The notes beneath the pieces were generated by a model, which searched no databases, was not told where the DNA came from, and worked only from the letters and a program-made list of their open reading frames with translations. Positions 43,830 to 53,604 of a stretch of 64,000 nucleotides of DNA are shown here, in pieces. The position numbers were made by a program, and so were the translations under genes. Position 1 is the stretch's first letter; each line of letters starts with the position of its first letter. Where the stretch lies: NCBI GenBank assembly GCA_023435565.1, contig JAEYRN010000048.1, positions 44,550 through 108,549 on the forward strand. Direction: 5' to 3'. Origin of the DNA: Bacillota bacterium. GTDB taxonomy: Bacteria; Bacillota; UBA4882; UBA8346.

Positions 43830-44417
43830 TTAATCCGGTAAAAAACCAGCCCTGATCTCTTCTTCCTCATTTAAAAGGATATAAACAACTTGACCTTCTT
43901 TCATCCAGCTTTCACCTGATGGTAATCTGGCGTCTTTAGCTACCGGAGAAATAAAGACCTCTTCGGAAAGGACTGAAATTAATTCAAAAGTGAGTCTGCC
44001 ATAATTAAGATAGCATTTTTTTATAATACACTCTTCCCCATAATAGAAAGCATTTACAGCTATAGCTTCCGTCTGCCCGTTTACTATTACTTGAGCCTCA
44101 AAATAGGCCTCCGGCGCAACCGGCATTAAGGCCTCCCACCCCGAATCAGTTCCATTACAATAAAATTTCGTGTTTTTAACTAATTTTAGTCGATATATAT
44201 CTGTATTGGCTGTTAAAGGGGTTACCAAAATTTCCATATGGTTAATCCCAATAATTTCACCTTTTAATAAAATTGATCCCGGAATGCTTTTTTGAATATT
44301 TTCAAATTCAGAACGATTCTTTTGGTAGTCGGGCTTAATCGGGTGGGTAGTCGCATATCCGTTGGTAGACTTTAATAGCAGTAATCCGAAGACTAAAATC
44401 AAAATTCGCTTTTTCAA
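43830..44417 (-). CDS. Secreted protein of unknown function
   Basis: About 195 residues from a TTG at 44417 with a GGAGGGGA ribosome binding site at 44425-44432, giving a classical signal peptide (K-K-R-I-L-I-L-V-F-G-L-L-L-L, cleavage after Y-A-T). The rest is beta-rich (I-L-L-K-G-E-I-I-G-I, V-Y-I-L-L-N-E-E-E-E-I-R-A-G) and could be one or two OB-like barrels. It has a single pair of cysteines. No family recognised. Confidence 0.7.
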   Translation of the reverse strand: MKKRILILVFGLLLLKSTNGYATTHPIKPDYQKNRSEFENIQKSIPGSILLKGEIIGINHMEILVTPLTANTDIYRLKLVKNTKFYCNGTDSGWEALMPVAPEAYFEAQVIVNGQTEAIAVNAFYYGEECIIKKCYLNYGRLTFELISVLSEEVFISPVAKDARLPSGESWMKEGQVVYILLNEEEEIRAGFLPD

Positions 44418-44473
44418 AAAAATATCCCCTCCATGTTTAAGTTTTGACAACTCGGAGGGGAAAAATACCAATC

Positions 44474-46081
44474 TTACTTTTGTTGCGAATTTTTTAAGGC
44501 TGCTCCTACAAATTCTTTAAACAACGGCTGCGGCCGGTGCGGTCTTGATTTAAACTCCGGATGGAATTGGGTCGCTAAAAACCAAGGATGTTCCGGAAGC
44601 TCGACTATCTCCACTAATTGCTGATCAGGAAGTAACCCGCTGATTTTCAAACCTTTCTTTTGCAAGATCGAAATATATTCATTATTCACTTCATAACGGT
44701 GCCGGTGGCGTTCGTAGATTAACTCTTGTTGATAAGCCTGGTATGCCAAACAACCGGGTTCAATGCGAACCGGATCAAGTCCTAATCTCATTGTTCCACC
44801 CATATCTTGAATCTCTTTTTGTTCCGGAAGCAAATCAATAACCGGATATGCAGTATCCGGATTGAACTCGGATGAGTTTGCCCCTGTCATACCGCAAACA
44901 TTGCGAGAATATTCAATAACTGCACATTGCATCCCCAGACATATTCCAAGGAAGGGTATTTTCTTTTCCCGTGCCCAACGGATTGCTTCAATTTTCCCTT
45001 CAATCCCCCGATTCCCAAACCCTCCCGGAACTAATATCCCGTCAACTTGTCCAAGGACCTTTTCTACTCCCTTTTCCTCGATTAACTCCGAGTTTACCCA
45101 TTTAATCTGGACATGAGTGTCATGAGAGACTCCTCCATGGCGTAATGCTTCAGCTACACTCAAATATGCGTCAGGCAACGAAACATATTTACCCACAATC
45201 CCAATGGTTACCTTGTTTTTAGGCGCTTTCATTCTAGCTACGATTTGACGCCATTCTTTCAAGTCCCGTTCGGCGCATTTTAAACCCAAACGATTAATAA
45301 CAATATCATCCAATCCAGCTTGTTCCAATAGAAGCGGAACCTCGTAAATCGTCTGGGCGTCAAGATTAGGAATAACTGCTTCTTTACGAATATCACAGAA
45401 CAAAGCGATTTTAGCCTTAAGTTCATCGGAAATCGGTTTTTCGGAACGGCAAACAATTACGTCTGGCTGAATTCCTATGCTACGTAGCTCTTTTACGCTA
45501 TGTTGTGTTGGTTTGGTCTTTAGTTCACTGGCGGCTCCGATAAAAGGCATCAATGTAACGTGTATATACATTACATCATCCCGACCTACTTCATTTTTTA
45601 ATTGTCGGATTGCTTCCAAAAACGGCAGACTCTCAATGTCGCCGACAGTTCCCCCTACCTCTACAATGACTACATTAGCTTGACTCTCTTTAGCCACTCG
45701 GTGGACCCGTTCTTTAATCTCATTAGTTATGTGGGGAATTACTTGTACCGTTCCACCAAGATAATCGCCTTTTCGTTCTTTGGTAATTACCGACCAGTAA
45801 ATCTTGCCGGTGGTAACGTTATTGTTTTTACTTAAATTTACATCGATAAAACGCTCATAATGCCCTAAATCAAGGTCAGTCTCGGCACCGTCATCAGTAA
45901 CGAATACTTCACCGTGTTGATATGGACTCATAGTGCCCGGATCGACGTTAATGTATGGGTCAAGTTTTAGAATCGAAACGCTAACCCCCCTACTTTTCAA
46001 AAGACAACCCAGTGAAGCGGCTGTAATCCCTTTACCCAGGGAAGATACGACTCCTCCGGTAATAAAGATGAATTTGGCCAC
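44474..46081 (-). CDS. pyrG: CTP synthase PyrG
   Basis: 535 residues, full length. The N-terminal synthetase domain has F-I-T-G-G-V-V-S-S-L-G-K-G; the C-terminal glutaminase has the nucleophile cysteine in L-G-I-C-L-G-M-Q and the histidine/glutamate dyad in Q-F-H-P-E-F. It makes CTP from UTP, glutamine and ATP. The GTG start has a GAGGGAGG ribosome binding site. Confidence 0.97.
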   Translation of the reverse strand: MAKFIFITGGVVSSLGKGITAASLGCLLKSRGVSVSILKLDPYINVDPGTMSPYQHGEVFVTDDGAETDLDLGHYERFIDVNLSKNNNVTTGKIYWSVITKERKGDYLGGTVQVIPHITNEIKERVHRVAKESQANVVIVEVGGTVGDIESLPFLEAIRQLKNEVGRDDVMYIHVTLMPFIGAASELKTKPTQHSVKELRSIGIQPDVIVCRSEKPISDELKAKIALFCDIRKEAVIPNLDAQTIYEVPLLLEQAGLDDIVINRLGLKCAERDLKEWRQIVARMKAPKNKVTIGIVGKYVSLPDAYLSVAEALRHGGVSHDTHVQIKWVNSELIEEKGVEKVLGQVDGILVPGGFGNRGIEGKIEAIRWAREKKIPFLGICLGMQCAVIEYSRNVCGMTGANSSEFNPDTAYPVIDLLPEQKEIQDMGGTMRLGLDPVRIEPGCLAYQAYQQELIYERHRHRYEVNNEYISILQKKGLKISGLLPDQQLVEIVELPEHPWFLATQFHPEFKSRPHRPQPLFKEFVGAALKNSQQK

Positions 46082-46141
46082 GATTTATCCTCCCTCTATG
46101 AGGTAATTCACCTCATGATAATAATAGTTATTATAAAACCC

Positions 46142-48478
46142 TTATTTTCCAGCGTAATAATTGATTAAACAACCCGCCAGGATAATATCCCGTTCATCGG
46201 AAGAAAGGTTAGGCAAAGTCAACTTTAGTTCTTGATAGCCATCCGAATTGACTAAATATGCTTTTATCGTTTCGGCGCCACTTGAGACTGCTTCTCGAAT
46301 CCCCGGAAGATAAATGTAGTCATCGACCCTAAAGTTTACTGAAGCCAAATCCGGAATGATCAAAGGCAGCATTCCCCAGTTAATCAAATTACTACGGTAT
46401 CGTTTAGTTGCATATTCCACAGCAATATTGGCCCATCCTCCGAGTACCTTCTGACAAGATGCCGCTTGTTCCCGGGCCGAACCATCTCCTGGTTTTACAG
46501 CAAAAATTACGCTCCCTAAGCCGGTATTTTCAGCCATTGTTTTTGTCATGGTCTCTATTCCGAATTTAACTAATTTCATAAAAATAGGTTCAACAGTAGT
46601 TCCTTCAATTCCGGCAAATAGTTTACGGCGGTCTTCTTCTAATGCCTGAATATCCTTAGCCCGCCCCACATAATCAGGATCTTTTCGCGACAGAGTAAAC
46701 TCGGCAAGTTTTAAAGGGTTCGAACGATAGGATGAAGTTTCCCCTGATGGAATTAGTTCATCCGTTGTCGTAACCGGATCATTAATTACTGATGCGACCT
46801 TTAACAATAAATTCTGAGGTAATGGGATTATTGAAGGCCAATCGGCAATATTCGGACCGAATTTTAAATCCAAATTGGGGTTACCCTTGCCTAAACCCTG
46901 AAACACCCTGTTTTGATAAACAGTGGCGTTAAATACATACTTTTCAGTGGAAACCGTTGGATTTAATTCGGTAGCTGCAGTCAAAACGCCTCCATTAAAG
47001 GCTGTAGCCGCAATAGATCTTGCATCCATTAACGCTACCGAGGCTAATTGTCCGCTAGCCGGTTTGGAACCTTCCCGATTAGGGAAATTCCGAGTGGTGT
47101 GTCTAATACTAAGAGCGTTATTGGCAGGCACGTCACCCGCTCCAAAACAGGGGCCGCAGAAAGCGGTCCTAAAAGTAGCGCCTGTTGCCAACAACCTTGC
47201 TAAAACTCCATTATTAGCTAATTGAATATTAATTGGCTGACTAGCCGGATAAATGCTTAACCCGAACTCTCCCTGGCCAATTGACTTATTATTTAAAATC
47301 TCCGCCACATCACAAATATTCTCAAATGTGCCTCCGGCACATCCTGCAACTACTCCTTGGTCCACCTTTAGGCGGCCGTTGACGATTTTACTCTTCAACT
47401 CAAAACGAAGTTTGGGATTATCCATTTGTTTCTGCCCTTCGGCTTCAACTTGTTGGATAATTTCAACCGCATTGCGATTAAGCTCTTCAATGGTATAAGC
47501 ATTACTGGGATGAAAGGGCAGAGCGATCATCGGCTCTACTTTACTGAGGTCAATTTTGACTAAACCATCATAATATGAGATCTCTCCCGGTTCCAGTTGT
47601 TGATAATCGGATAAACGATTATGAATCCGGTAGTATTCCTGAACTGATTCATCAGTAATCCAAATCGAGCTCAAACAGGTTGTTTCAGTGGTCATCACGT
47701 CAATTCCATTCCGAAAATCCACTGTAAGATTGCCAATTCCCGGTCCCACAAATTCTAAGACTTTATTCTTAACAAAACCATTGCTAAATACCGCCTTGAT
47801 TAATGCTAAGGCAACATCTTGCGGGCCCACACCGGGATGTGGCTTCCCTTCCAAATAAACGGCGATTACTTCAGGATAAGTAAGATCATAAGTCCGTTTT
47901 AAAAGTTGTTTTACCAGTTCCGGTCCACCCTCACCAACACCCATAGTACCTAAAGCGCCGTAGCGGGTATGACTGTCCGAACCCAAAATCATCTTACCGC
48001 AACCGGACATCATTTCCCTCATATATTGGTGGATTACTGCTTGGTGGGCCGGTACAAAAATTCCACCGTATTTTTGAGCTGCCGACAAGCCAAATACATG
48101 GTCATCCTCATTGATTGTCCCTCCAACTGCGCAAAGACTATTATGGCAGTTGGTTAGCACATACGGAACTGGAAAATCAGTCAAACCGCTGGCCCTAGCT
48201 GTTTGAACTATCCCTACATAAGTTATATCATGAGAGGCCAAGGCGTCGAATTTAATCCGTAAATTATGCCAATCACCGTTTTGATTATGAGCATTCAGTA
48301 TTTGAAAAGCAATAGTATTGGCCCGGGCTTGATCCCGGTCAATTTTGTTTATGAATAAAGGAGAGATGCCCGCCTGGGATAATTGCTGATTAATAATCTC
48401 AACCGTTTGGTCGCCGACATCTTCTTGAATTATCCTTCCCTTTCCTAGGTATACTCCTTTTTTAAGTAATTCTACCAC
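46142..48478 (-). CDS. Aconitase-family hydratase (YbhJ-like)
   Basis: 778 residues with the aconitase large domains and fused C-terminal swivel (LeuD-like) domain. Cluster-ligand cysteines are visible in T-T-C-L-S-S, A-G-C-A-G-G and C-G-P-C-F-G-A-G-D; G-S-D-S-H-T-R-Y-G and S-R-K-D match aconitase substrate loops loosely. Closest in type to the YbhJ group annotated simply as hydratase, so citrate/isocitrate as substrate is not assured. The GTG start follows GGGGGATTATTAA. It is a single gene. Confidence 0.85.
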   Translation of the reverse strand: MVELLKKGVYLGKGRIIQEDVGDQTVEIINQQLSQAGISPLFINKIDRDQARANTIAFQILNAHNQNGDWHNLRIKFDALASHDITYVGIVQTARASGLTDFPVPYVLTNCHNSLCAVGGTINEDDHVFGLSAAQKYGGIFVPAHQAVIHQYMREMMSGCGKMILGSDSHTRYGALGTMGVGEGGPELVKQLLKRTYDLTYPEVIAVYLEGKPHPGVGPQDVALALIKAVFSNGFVKNKVLEFVGPGIGNLTVDFRNGIDVMTTETTCLSSIWITDESVQEYYRIHNRLSDYQQLEPGEISYYDGLVKIDLSKVEPMIALPFHPSNAYTIEELNRNAVEIIQQVEAEGQKQMDNPKLRFELKSKIVNGRLKVDQGVVAGCAGGTFENICDVAEILNNKSIGQGEFGLSIYPASQPINIQLANNGVLARLLATGATFRTAFCGPCFGAGDVPANNALSIRHTTRNFPNREGSKPASGQLASVALMDARSIAATAFNGGVLTAATELNPTVSTEKYVFNATVYQNRVFQGLGKGNPNLDLKFGPNIADWPSIIPLPQNLLLKVASVINDPVTTTDELIPSGETSSYRSNPLKLAEFTLSRKDPDYVGRAKDIQALEEDRRKLFAGIEGTTVEPIFMKLVKFGIETMTKTMAENTGLGSVIFAVKPGDGSAREQAASCQKVLGGWANIAVEYATKRYRSNLINWGMLPLIIPDLASVNFRVDDYIYLPGIREAVSSGAETIKAYLVNSDGYQELKLTLPNLSSDERDIILAGCLINYYAGK

Positions 48479-48544
48479 TTAATAATCCCCCATTTTCTGA
48501 ATGTATAGCTATTGCCCAAACCTTAAGCAATAATCTTACTTACT

Positions 48545-48689
48545 CAACTTTCCCACTTCAAAAATCTTTTTCAGTTAAGCCTTATCAATCAATATCGATT
48601 TTTGAAAATATCGAAAGCTTTAACGATTTTTCAAAAATCGATGTTCCAAAGCTTTGACTTAACTGTATAATTTTAAGGTGGGAAAGTTG
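48545..48689. repeat. 145-bp palindromic dispersed element (copy 1)
   Basis: Ends CAACTTTCCCAC and GTGGGAAAGTTG are exact inverses, and the whole segment is an imperfect palindrome (AGTTAAG ... CTTAACT, ATCGATTTTTGAAAA ... TTTTCAAAAATCGAT). A second copy lies in opposite orientation at 56858-57003. The remaining gap (48690-49001) is AT-rich with no gene. Confidence 0.85.
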
Positions 48690-49001
48690 TATTACTGATT
48701 AAAAATAATATCAAATGCCATTAATATTCCGAAATATTCCATAAAATTTCCTCTACTTTATACATCATTTATCATTAAAACATTCCTGATAAATAGTGTC
48801 AAGGCAATGATACAAAATGTTTAAATAAAAATATTAATGTTCATTGAATTTACCAAATTCAATTTCACCTATGTTGAAACATCTTTACTATTTTGCCGTT
48901 ACATCAAGGATATTGGCTCCACGTTATCGAAATACGTTACGTATTTACGATATTTATCTATTTGAGATAATGCAGACTATAAATAAAACAAGGAGCATTT
49001 A

Positions 49002-49802
49002 ATGTTTAAAAAGAGGCCTCTTATCATAACGGTTATTATTGTTTTTACTTTATGTATTGGTTTTGGATTTGTAAAATTATCTCCAATGATTTTAAAAGAC
49101 CAAAAAATGAATCATGTCAAAATCCTTACCGAACTGCCTTCGGAAATCGAAAGGACCAATCCTGTTTCTGAAGTCCGCAATTGGGATAGTAAAAATCGAA
49201 CTTTTTACTATTTTAATTGGGGTTTTAAACCAACCTCCGGTTATAGTTTGAACTTAGTGGAAATAAAAGGTCATAAATTAATAATTCAAGCCTTTTCTCC
49301 CGACCAAAGCAGCATTAACGCCCAAGTCTTAACTTACCCTTATTTATTACTTTCATTACCCAAGGGCAACTACAGTTATGAAGTTATTGATAAACATAAC
49401 CAATTCCTTAAAGATATCTTCCACCCTAAGAACCCGCCTCTCAAATTTACAATCTTTGTTCCTTCGGAAACCGGGGATATTTCCGAACGGAAGATATTAC
49501 GCGACCCGTATCTGAATAACGAAGGTAAAACAACAGCCCAAATCGCCTTGGAGGCTTTGTTTGCCCAAGATGAAATGATGGAATATCTTGACCATGATGT
49601 GATGGTTGATGGAGTCTCTTTTTCAACTTCCCAAAAGAAATGGTTCGTACTTCTTAGTCGCGGTTATCAAACCTTGACTAAACCGGAGCGGGAACTGCTC
49701 AATCAATTAATTACTAAGACCGTTCAATCTATAGAAACAATAGACCTGGAAAATGTCGAAATCACCACCGACCCTTCAAATTTACCAATATTGGAGAACT
49801 GA
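49002..49802 (+). CDS. Membrane-anchored PrcB-like / GerMN-like protein
   Basis: 266 residues. One N-terminal membrane anchor (about 6-27). Residues about 60-130 match the PrcB C-terminal fold (T-S-G-Y-S-L-N-L-V-E-I ... T-Y-P-Y-L-L-L-S-L-P). Residues about 150-255 resemble a GerMN-type domain (T-A-Q-I-A-L-E-A-L-F ... V-D-G-V-S-F-S ... F-V-L-L-S). Such domains occur in spore/cell-envelope proteins; function is not known. The ATG follows AAGGAG. Confidence 0.6.
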   Translation: MFKKRPLIITVIIVFTLCIGFGFVKLSPMILKDQKMNHVKILTELPSEIERTNPVSEVRNWDSKNRTFYYFNWGFKPTSGYSLNLVEIKGHKLIIQAFSPDQSSINAQVLTYPYLLLSLPKGNYSYEVIDKHNQFLKDIFHPKNPPLKFTIFVPSETGDISERKILRDPYLNNEGKTTAQIALEALFAQDEMMEYLDHDVMVDGVSFSTSQKKWFVLLSRGYQTLTKPERELLNQLITKTVQSIETIDLENVEITTDPSNLPILEN

Positions 49803-49864
49803 TGTTGTTTTTGTTATTAAAAAAATACAATAATGCAATTATATCCAATTAAGGAGGTCCCGTA

Positions 49865-50101
49865 ATGAAAATCGGAGTAGTCAGCGATACCCATGGCTCA
49901 TTAACTGCCTGGCAGAATGCTTATAATTCCAACTTTCAAGATGTTGATTGGATCATTCATTGTGGTGACGTGCTCTACCATGGACCCCGCAATCCTCTTC
50001 CGGAAGGATACAACCCCCAAACATTAGCAATGGATTTACAAAAAATTAGGCAACCGATTATTTTTGCCAAAGGAAACTGCGATGCAGAAATTGATAGGTA
50101 A
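49865..50101 (+). pseudogene. Truncated YfcE-type metallophosphoesterase
   Basis: 78 codons matching the N-terminal part of YfcE/MJ0936 phosphodiesterases: S-D-T-H-G-S (metal ligands D9 and H11), H-C-G-D-V (D35) and G-N-C-D (N72). The frame ends at a TAG-free stop right after G-N-C-D-A-E-I-D-R, so the later histidine ligands of the family (the C-terminal half, about 100 residues) are missing. The ribosome binding site AAGGAGG is still strong. Probably a remnant, though a short expressed peptide cannot be excluded. Confidence 0.7.
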
Positions 50102-50219
50102 TATATAAACTTTGGTACTTCGAAAATAGAGGAAATGTTTTTCAAAAAGCGAAATTTAATCCCTAATTTAGATTAAGCCCTTTCGTCTGTATACTAATAG
50201 AAAAGTGAGGAAATATCAG

Positions 50220-53200
50220 ATGCCTAAAAGAAACGACATCAATAAAATTTTGATCATCGGTTCCGGGCCGATAATTATTGGTCAGGCCTGTGAATTTGAT
50301 TATTCCGGAACTCAAGCTTGCAAGGCTCTACGTAAACTTGGCTATAAAATTGTATTAGTTAATTCAAACCCCGCTACCATTATGACTGATCCTGCCATAG
50401 CTGATACCACATATATCGAACCGCTTAACCTGAAAACACTAACCGAAATTATCGCCAAAGAAAGGCCGGACGCAGTTTTACCCAACCTTGGAGGACAATC
50501 CGCCTTAAACCTCTGCGCCGAACTAGCTCATGCCGGAGTATTTGAACAATACGGAGTTAAAGTCATCGGTGTTCAAATTGACGCCATTGAACGTGGCGAA
50601 GATCGGATCGCCTTTAAGGAAACCATGAACCGGTTAGGAATTGATATGGCAAAAAGCCAGCCTGCTTATTCCGTTGACGAAGCGGAAAAAATAGCTGCCC
50701 AACTTGGTTATCCGGTTGTGATTCGGCCTGCTTATACCATGGGCGGTACCGGCGGTGGGCTAGTATATAATGTTGAGGAACTAAGGACAATCGCCAGCCG
50801 GGGGATCGCCGCCAGCCTGGTTGGTCAAATTTTAATTGAGGAATCGGTAGTGGGTTGGGAAGAACTTGAGTTGGAAGTAGTCCGGGATGCCAATAATAAT
50901 ATGATCACCGTATGTTTTATCGAGAATGTTGACGCCATGGGAGTCCATACCGGCGATTCTTATTGTACGGCTCCAATGTTGACCATCAGTCCCGAACTTC
51001 AAAAACGATTACAAGATTATTCATACAAAATTGTGGAAGCTATTCAGGTTATCGGAGGAACTAACGTCCAATTTGCCCATGACCCAGAAACCGACCGGGT
51101 AGTGGTAATTGAAATCAACCCTCGAACCTCTCGTTCTTCAGCCTTGGCCTCCAAAGCAACCGGTTTCCCCATCGCTCTAATATCATCAATGCTTGCTGCC
51201 GGATTAACTTTGGACGAAATTCCCTATTGGAGAGATGGGAGTCTTGACAAATATACCCCGTCCGGTGATTATGTTGTAGTTAAATTTGCACGTTGGGCCT
51301 TTGAAAAATTCAAAGGTGTTCAAGATAAACTCGGCACCCAAATGCGGGCAGTCGGCGAAGTAATGAGTATCGGTAAAAATTATAAAGAAGCTTTCCAAAA
51401 AGCTATTCGCTCCCTGGAGACAGGAAGATATGGGCTGGGTTTTGCTAAAAACTTTAACCAAAAAACTTTGGCCGAACTAATGGAAATGTTGCGTGAACCT
51501 TCCAGCGAACGCCAATTTTTAATGTATGAAGCCTTGCGGAAAGGTGCCGATATTGACGAACTACACCGGCTGACTCATATCAAAACCTGGTTTATCCGGC
51601 AAATAAAAGAACTTGTTGAACTTGAAGAAGAGATTATTAAATATAAAAACCAAAAACTACCCGATGAATTACTAACCCGTGCTAAAAAGGACGGTTTTGC
51701 CGACCGTTATCTGGCCCGACTCTTAAGTATACCGGAAGAAACTATCCGGCAACAGCGGCTGGCCTTGGGTATAACCGAAGGTTGGGATGCAGTCCCGGTA
51801 AGCGGGATTGATAATGCTGTTTACTATTATTCGACTTATAACCAACCGAATAAGGCTCCGGTAAGCACCAGTCGTAAAGTAATGGTCCTCGGTGGCGGCC
51901 CTAATCGTATCGGACAAGGAATTGAATTTGATTATTGCTGCGTCCATGCCGCTTTCGCCTTACGTGATCTGGGATTGGAAACTATCATGGTCAATTGTAA
52001 CCCGGAAACCGTATCTACGGATTATGATACTTCCGATAAATTATATTTCGAACCGCTTACTGTTGAAGATGTCCTTAGTATCTATCAAAAAGAACAGCCT
52101 GAGGGCGTAATAGTCCAATTCGGCGGCCAAACCCCTCTTAATATTGCCGGAGAACTAGCCAAAGCGGGAGTAAAGATCTTGGGAACCTCCACCGATATGA
52201 TTGATCTGGCCGAAGACCGCGACCGTTTCCGTCGGATAATGTCCCAATTAAATATTCCCATGCCCGAGTCGGGTATGGCGAGCAATCTGGAGGAAGCCCT
52301 ACAAATTGCCAACCAAATCGGGTATCCGTTAATGGTCCGGCCTTCATATGTTTTGGGCGGCCGGGGAATGGAAATAGTATACGACGAAACAATGCTCCGC
52401 GAATATGTGGTAAACGCCGTAGACGTCAACCCCGATCGCCCGATTCTAATCGATCGCTTTCTTAATAACGCTCTGGAAGCCGAGGCCGATGCCATCGCCG
52501 ACGGTTCCGATGCTTTTGTCCCGGCAGTCATGGAACATATTGAGCTGGCCGGGATTCATTCCGGCGACTCTGCCTGTGTCATTCCTCCGGTCAGTATTCC
52601 TGAACGTCATTTAGAAACCATTCGGGAATACACAAAAAAAATTGCCCGGGAACTGCATGTAGTCGGATTGATGAACATCCAATACGCCATTGCCGATGAC
52701 AAAGTTTATGTTCTCGAAGCTAATCCCAGAGCTTCACGAACGGTACCGCTGGTTTCAAAGGTCTGCAATATTCCCATGGCCAGCCTTGCTACCCAGGTAA
52801 TGCTCGGTAAAAAAATTGCCGACTTGGAACTAAGGGACCGGAATATAACCCATTTCGGAGTTAAAGAAGCGGTCTTTCCCTTCAATATGTTCCCGGAGGT
52901 AGACCCCCTTCTTGGTCCGGAAATGCGTTCAACCGGTGAGGTTTTGGGTATGGCCGATTCCTTCGGCCGGGCATTTTACAAAGCCCAAGAAGCCACTCAA
53001 ACATCTCTTCCGACAGAAGGAACGGTTTTAATCAGCGTTGCTGAAAAAGACCGACCTGCTGTTTATGAAGTCGCTCGGGAATTTGCCAAACTTGGTTTTA
53101 AAATCAAAGCTACCCACGGTACCCATCAGTTTTTAACGGAACAAAAAATCGAAGCCGACTTGATCCATAAATTGCAGGAAGGCAGACCAAACATAGTCGA

Positions 53201-53420
53201 CGCTATTATGAATCGGGAGATTCAATTGGTTATCAATACACCGCTTGGCAAAAGCAGTCAACAGGATGACTCCTATATACGTAAAACAGCCATCAAATAT
53301 AAAGTTCCTTATATCACAACTCTGGCTGCAGCCCTCGCTTCGGCTAAGGGAATCGCCGCCCAACGCGAAAACCCAACCGGTGTAAAACCGGTACAGGAAT
53401 ATCATGCCAAGCTTCAATAA
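50220..53420 (+). CDS. carB: Carbamoyl phosphate synthase large subunit CarB
   Basis: 1066 residues, full length. Two homologous ATP-grasp synthetase halves (G-S-G-P-I-I-I-G-Q-A-C-E-F-D-Y near the start and G-G-G-P-N-R-I-G-Q-G-I-E-F-D-Y near residue 555), a middle oligomerisation domain, and a C-terminal MGS-like allosteric domain (about 935-1050). It makes carbamoyl phosphate for arginine and pyrimidine synthesis. The ATG at 50220 is chosen because GTGAGG upstream is the ribosome binding site. The glutaminase carA is not adjacent. Confidence 0.96.
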   Translation: MPKRNDINKILIIGSGPIIIGQACEFDYSGTQACKALRKLGYKIVLVNSNPATIMTDPAIADTTYIEPLNLKTLTEIIAKERPDAVLPNLGGQSALNLCAELAHAGVFEQYGVKVIGVQIDAIERGEDRIAFKETMNRLGIDMAKSQPAYSVDEAEKIAAQLGYPVVIRPAYTMGGTGGGLVYNVEELRTIASRGIAASLVGQILIEESVVGWEELELEVVRDANNNMITVCFIENVDAMGVHTGDSYCTAPMLTISPELQKRLQDYSYKIVEAIQVIGGTNVQFAHDPETDRVVVIEINPRTSRSSALASKATGFPIALISSMLAAGLTLDEIPYWRDGSLDKYTPSGDYVVVKFARWAFEKFKGVQDKLGTQMRAVGEVMSIGKNYKEAFQKAIRSLETGRYGLGFAKNFNQKTLAELMEMLREPSSERQFLMYEALRKGADIDELHRLTHIKTWFIRQIKELVELEEEIIKYKNQKLPDELLTRAKKDGFADRYLARLLSIPEETIRQQRLALGITEGWDAVPVSGIDNAVYYYSTYNQPNKAPVSTSRKVMVLGGGPNRIGQGIEFDYCCVHAAFALRDLGLETIMVNCNPETVSTDYDTSDKLYFEPLTVEDVLSIYQKEQPEGVIVQFGGQTPLNIAGELAKAGVKILGTSTDMIDLAEDRDRFRRIMSQLNIPMPESGMASNLEEALQIANQIGYPLMVRPSYVLGGRGMEIVYDETMLREYVVNAVDVNPDRPILIDRFLNNALEAEADAIADGSDAFVPAVMEHIELAGIHSGDSACVIPPVSIPERHLETIREYTKKIARELHVVGLMNIQYAIADDKVYVLEANPRASRTVPLVSKVCNIPMASLATQVMLGKKIADLELRDRNITHFGVKEAVFPFNMFPEVDPLLGPEMRSTGEVLGMADSFGRAFYKAQEATQTSLPTEGTVLISVAEKDRPAVYEVAREFAKLGFKIKATHGTHQFLTEQKIEADLIHKLQEGRPNIVDAIMNREIQLVINTPLGKSSQQDDSYIRKTAIKYKVPYITTLAAALASAKGIAAQRENPTGVKPVQEYHAKLQ

Positions 53421-53455
53421 TTTGAAATTATATTTGTTTGATTGATTGATTAAGT

Positions 53456-53520
53456 AAATAAGGGACTGTCGTAAAATTACTGATGAGGACATTATTTTTG
53501 CGATAGCCCCTTATTTTTTT
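53456..53520 (+). terminator. Terminator of carB
   Basis: Stem AAATAAGGG (53456-53464) / CCCTTATTT (53508-53516), continued inside by CT-TCG/CGA-AG, followed by a T-run. Confidence 0.75.
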
Positions 53521-53604
53521 ATCTATTCGTTAATAGTAAATTCTTTAAAGGAACTTACCGAATACATAAATAATCTTATTATTTGGTTTAAAACGGAGAA
53601 GGCT

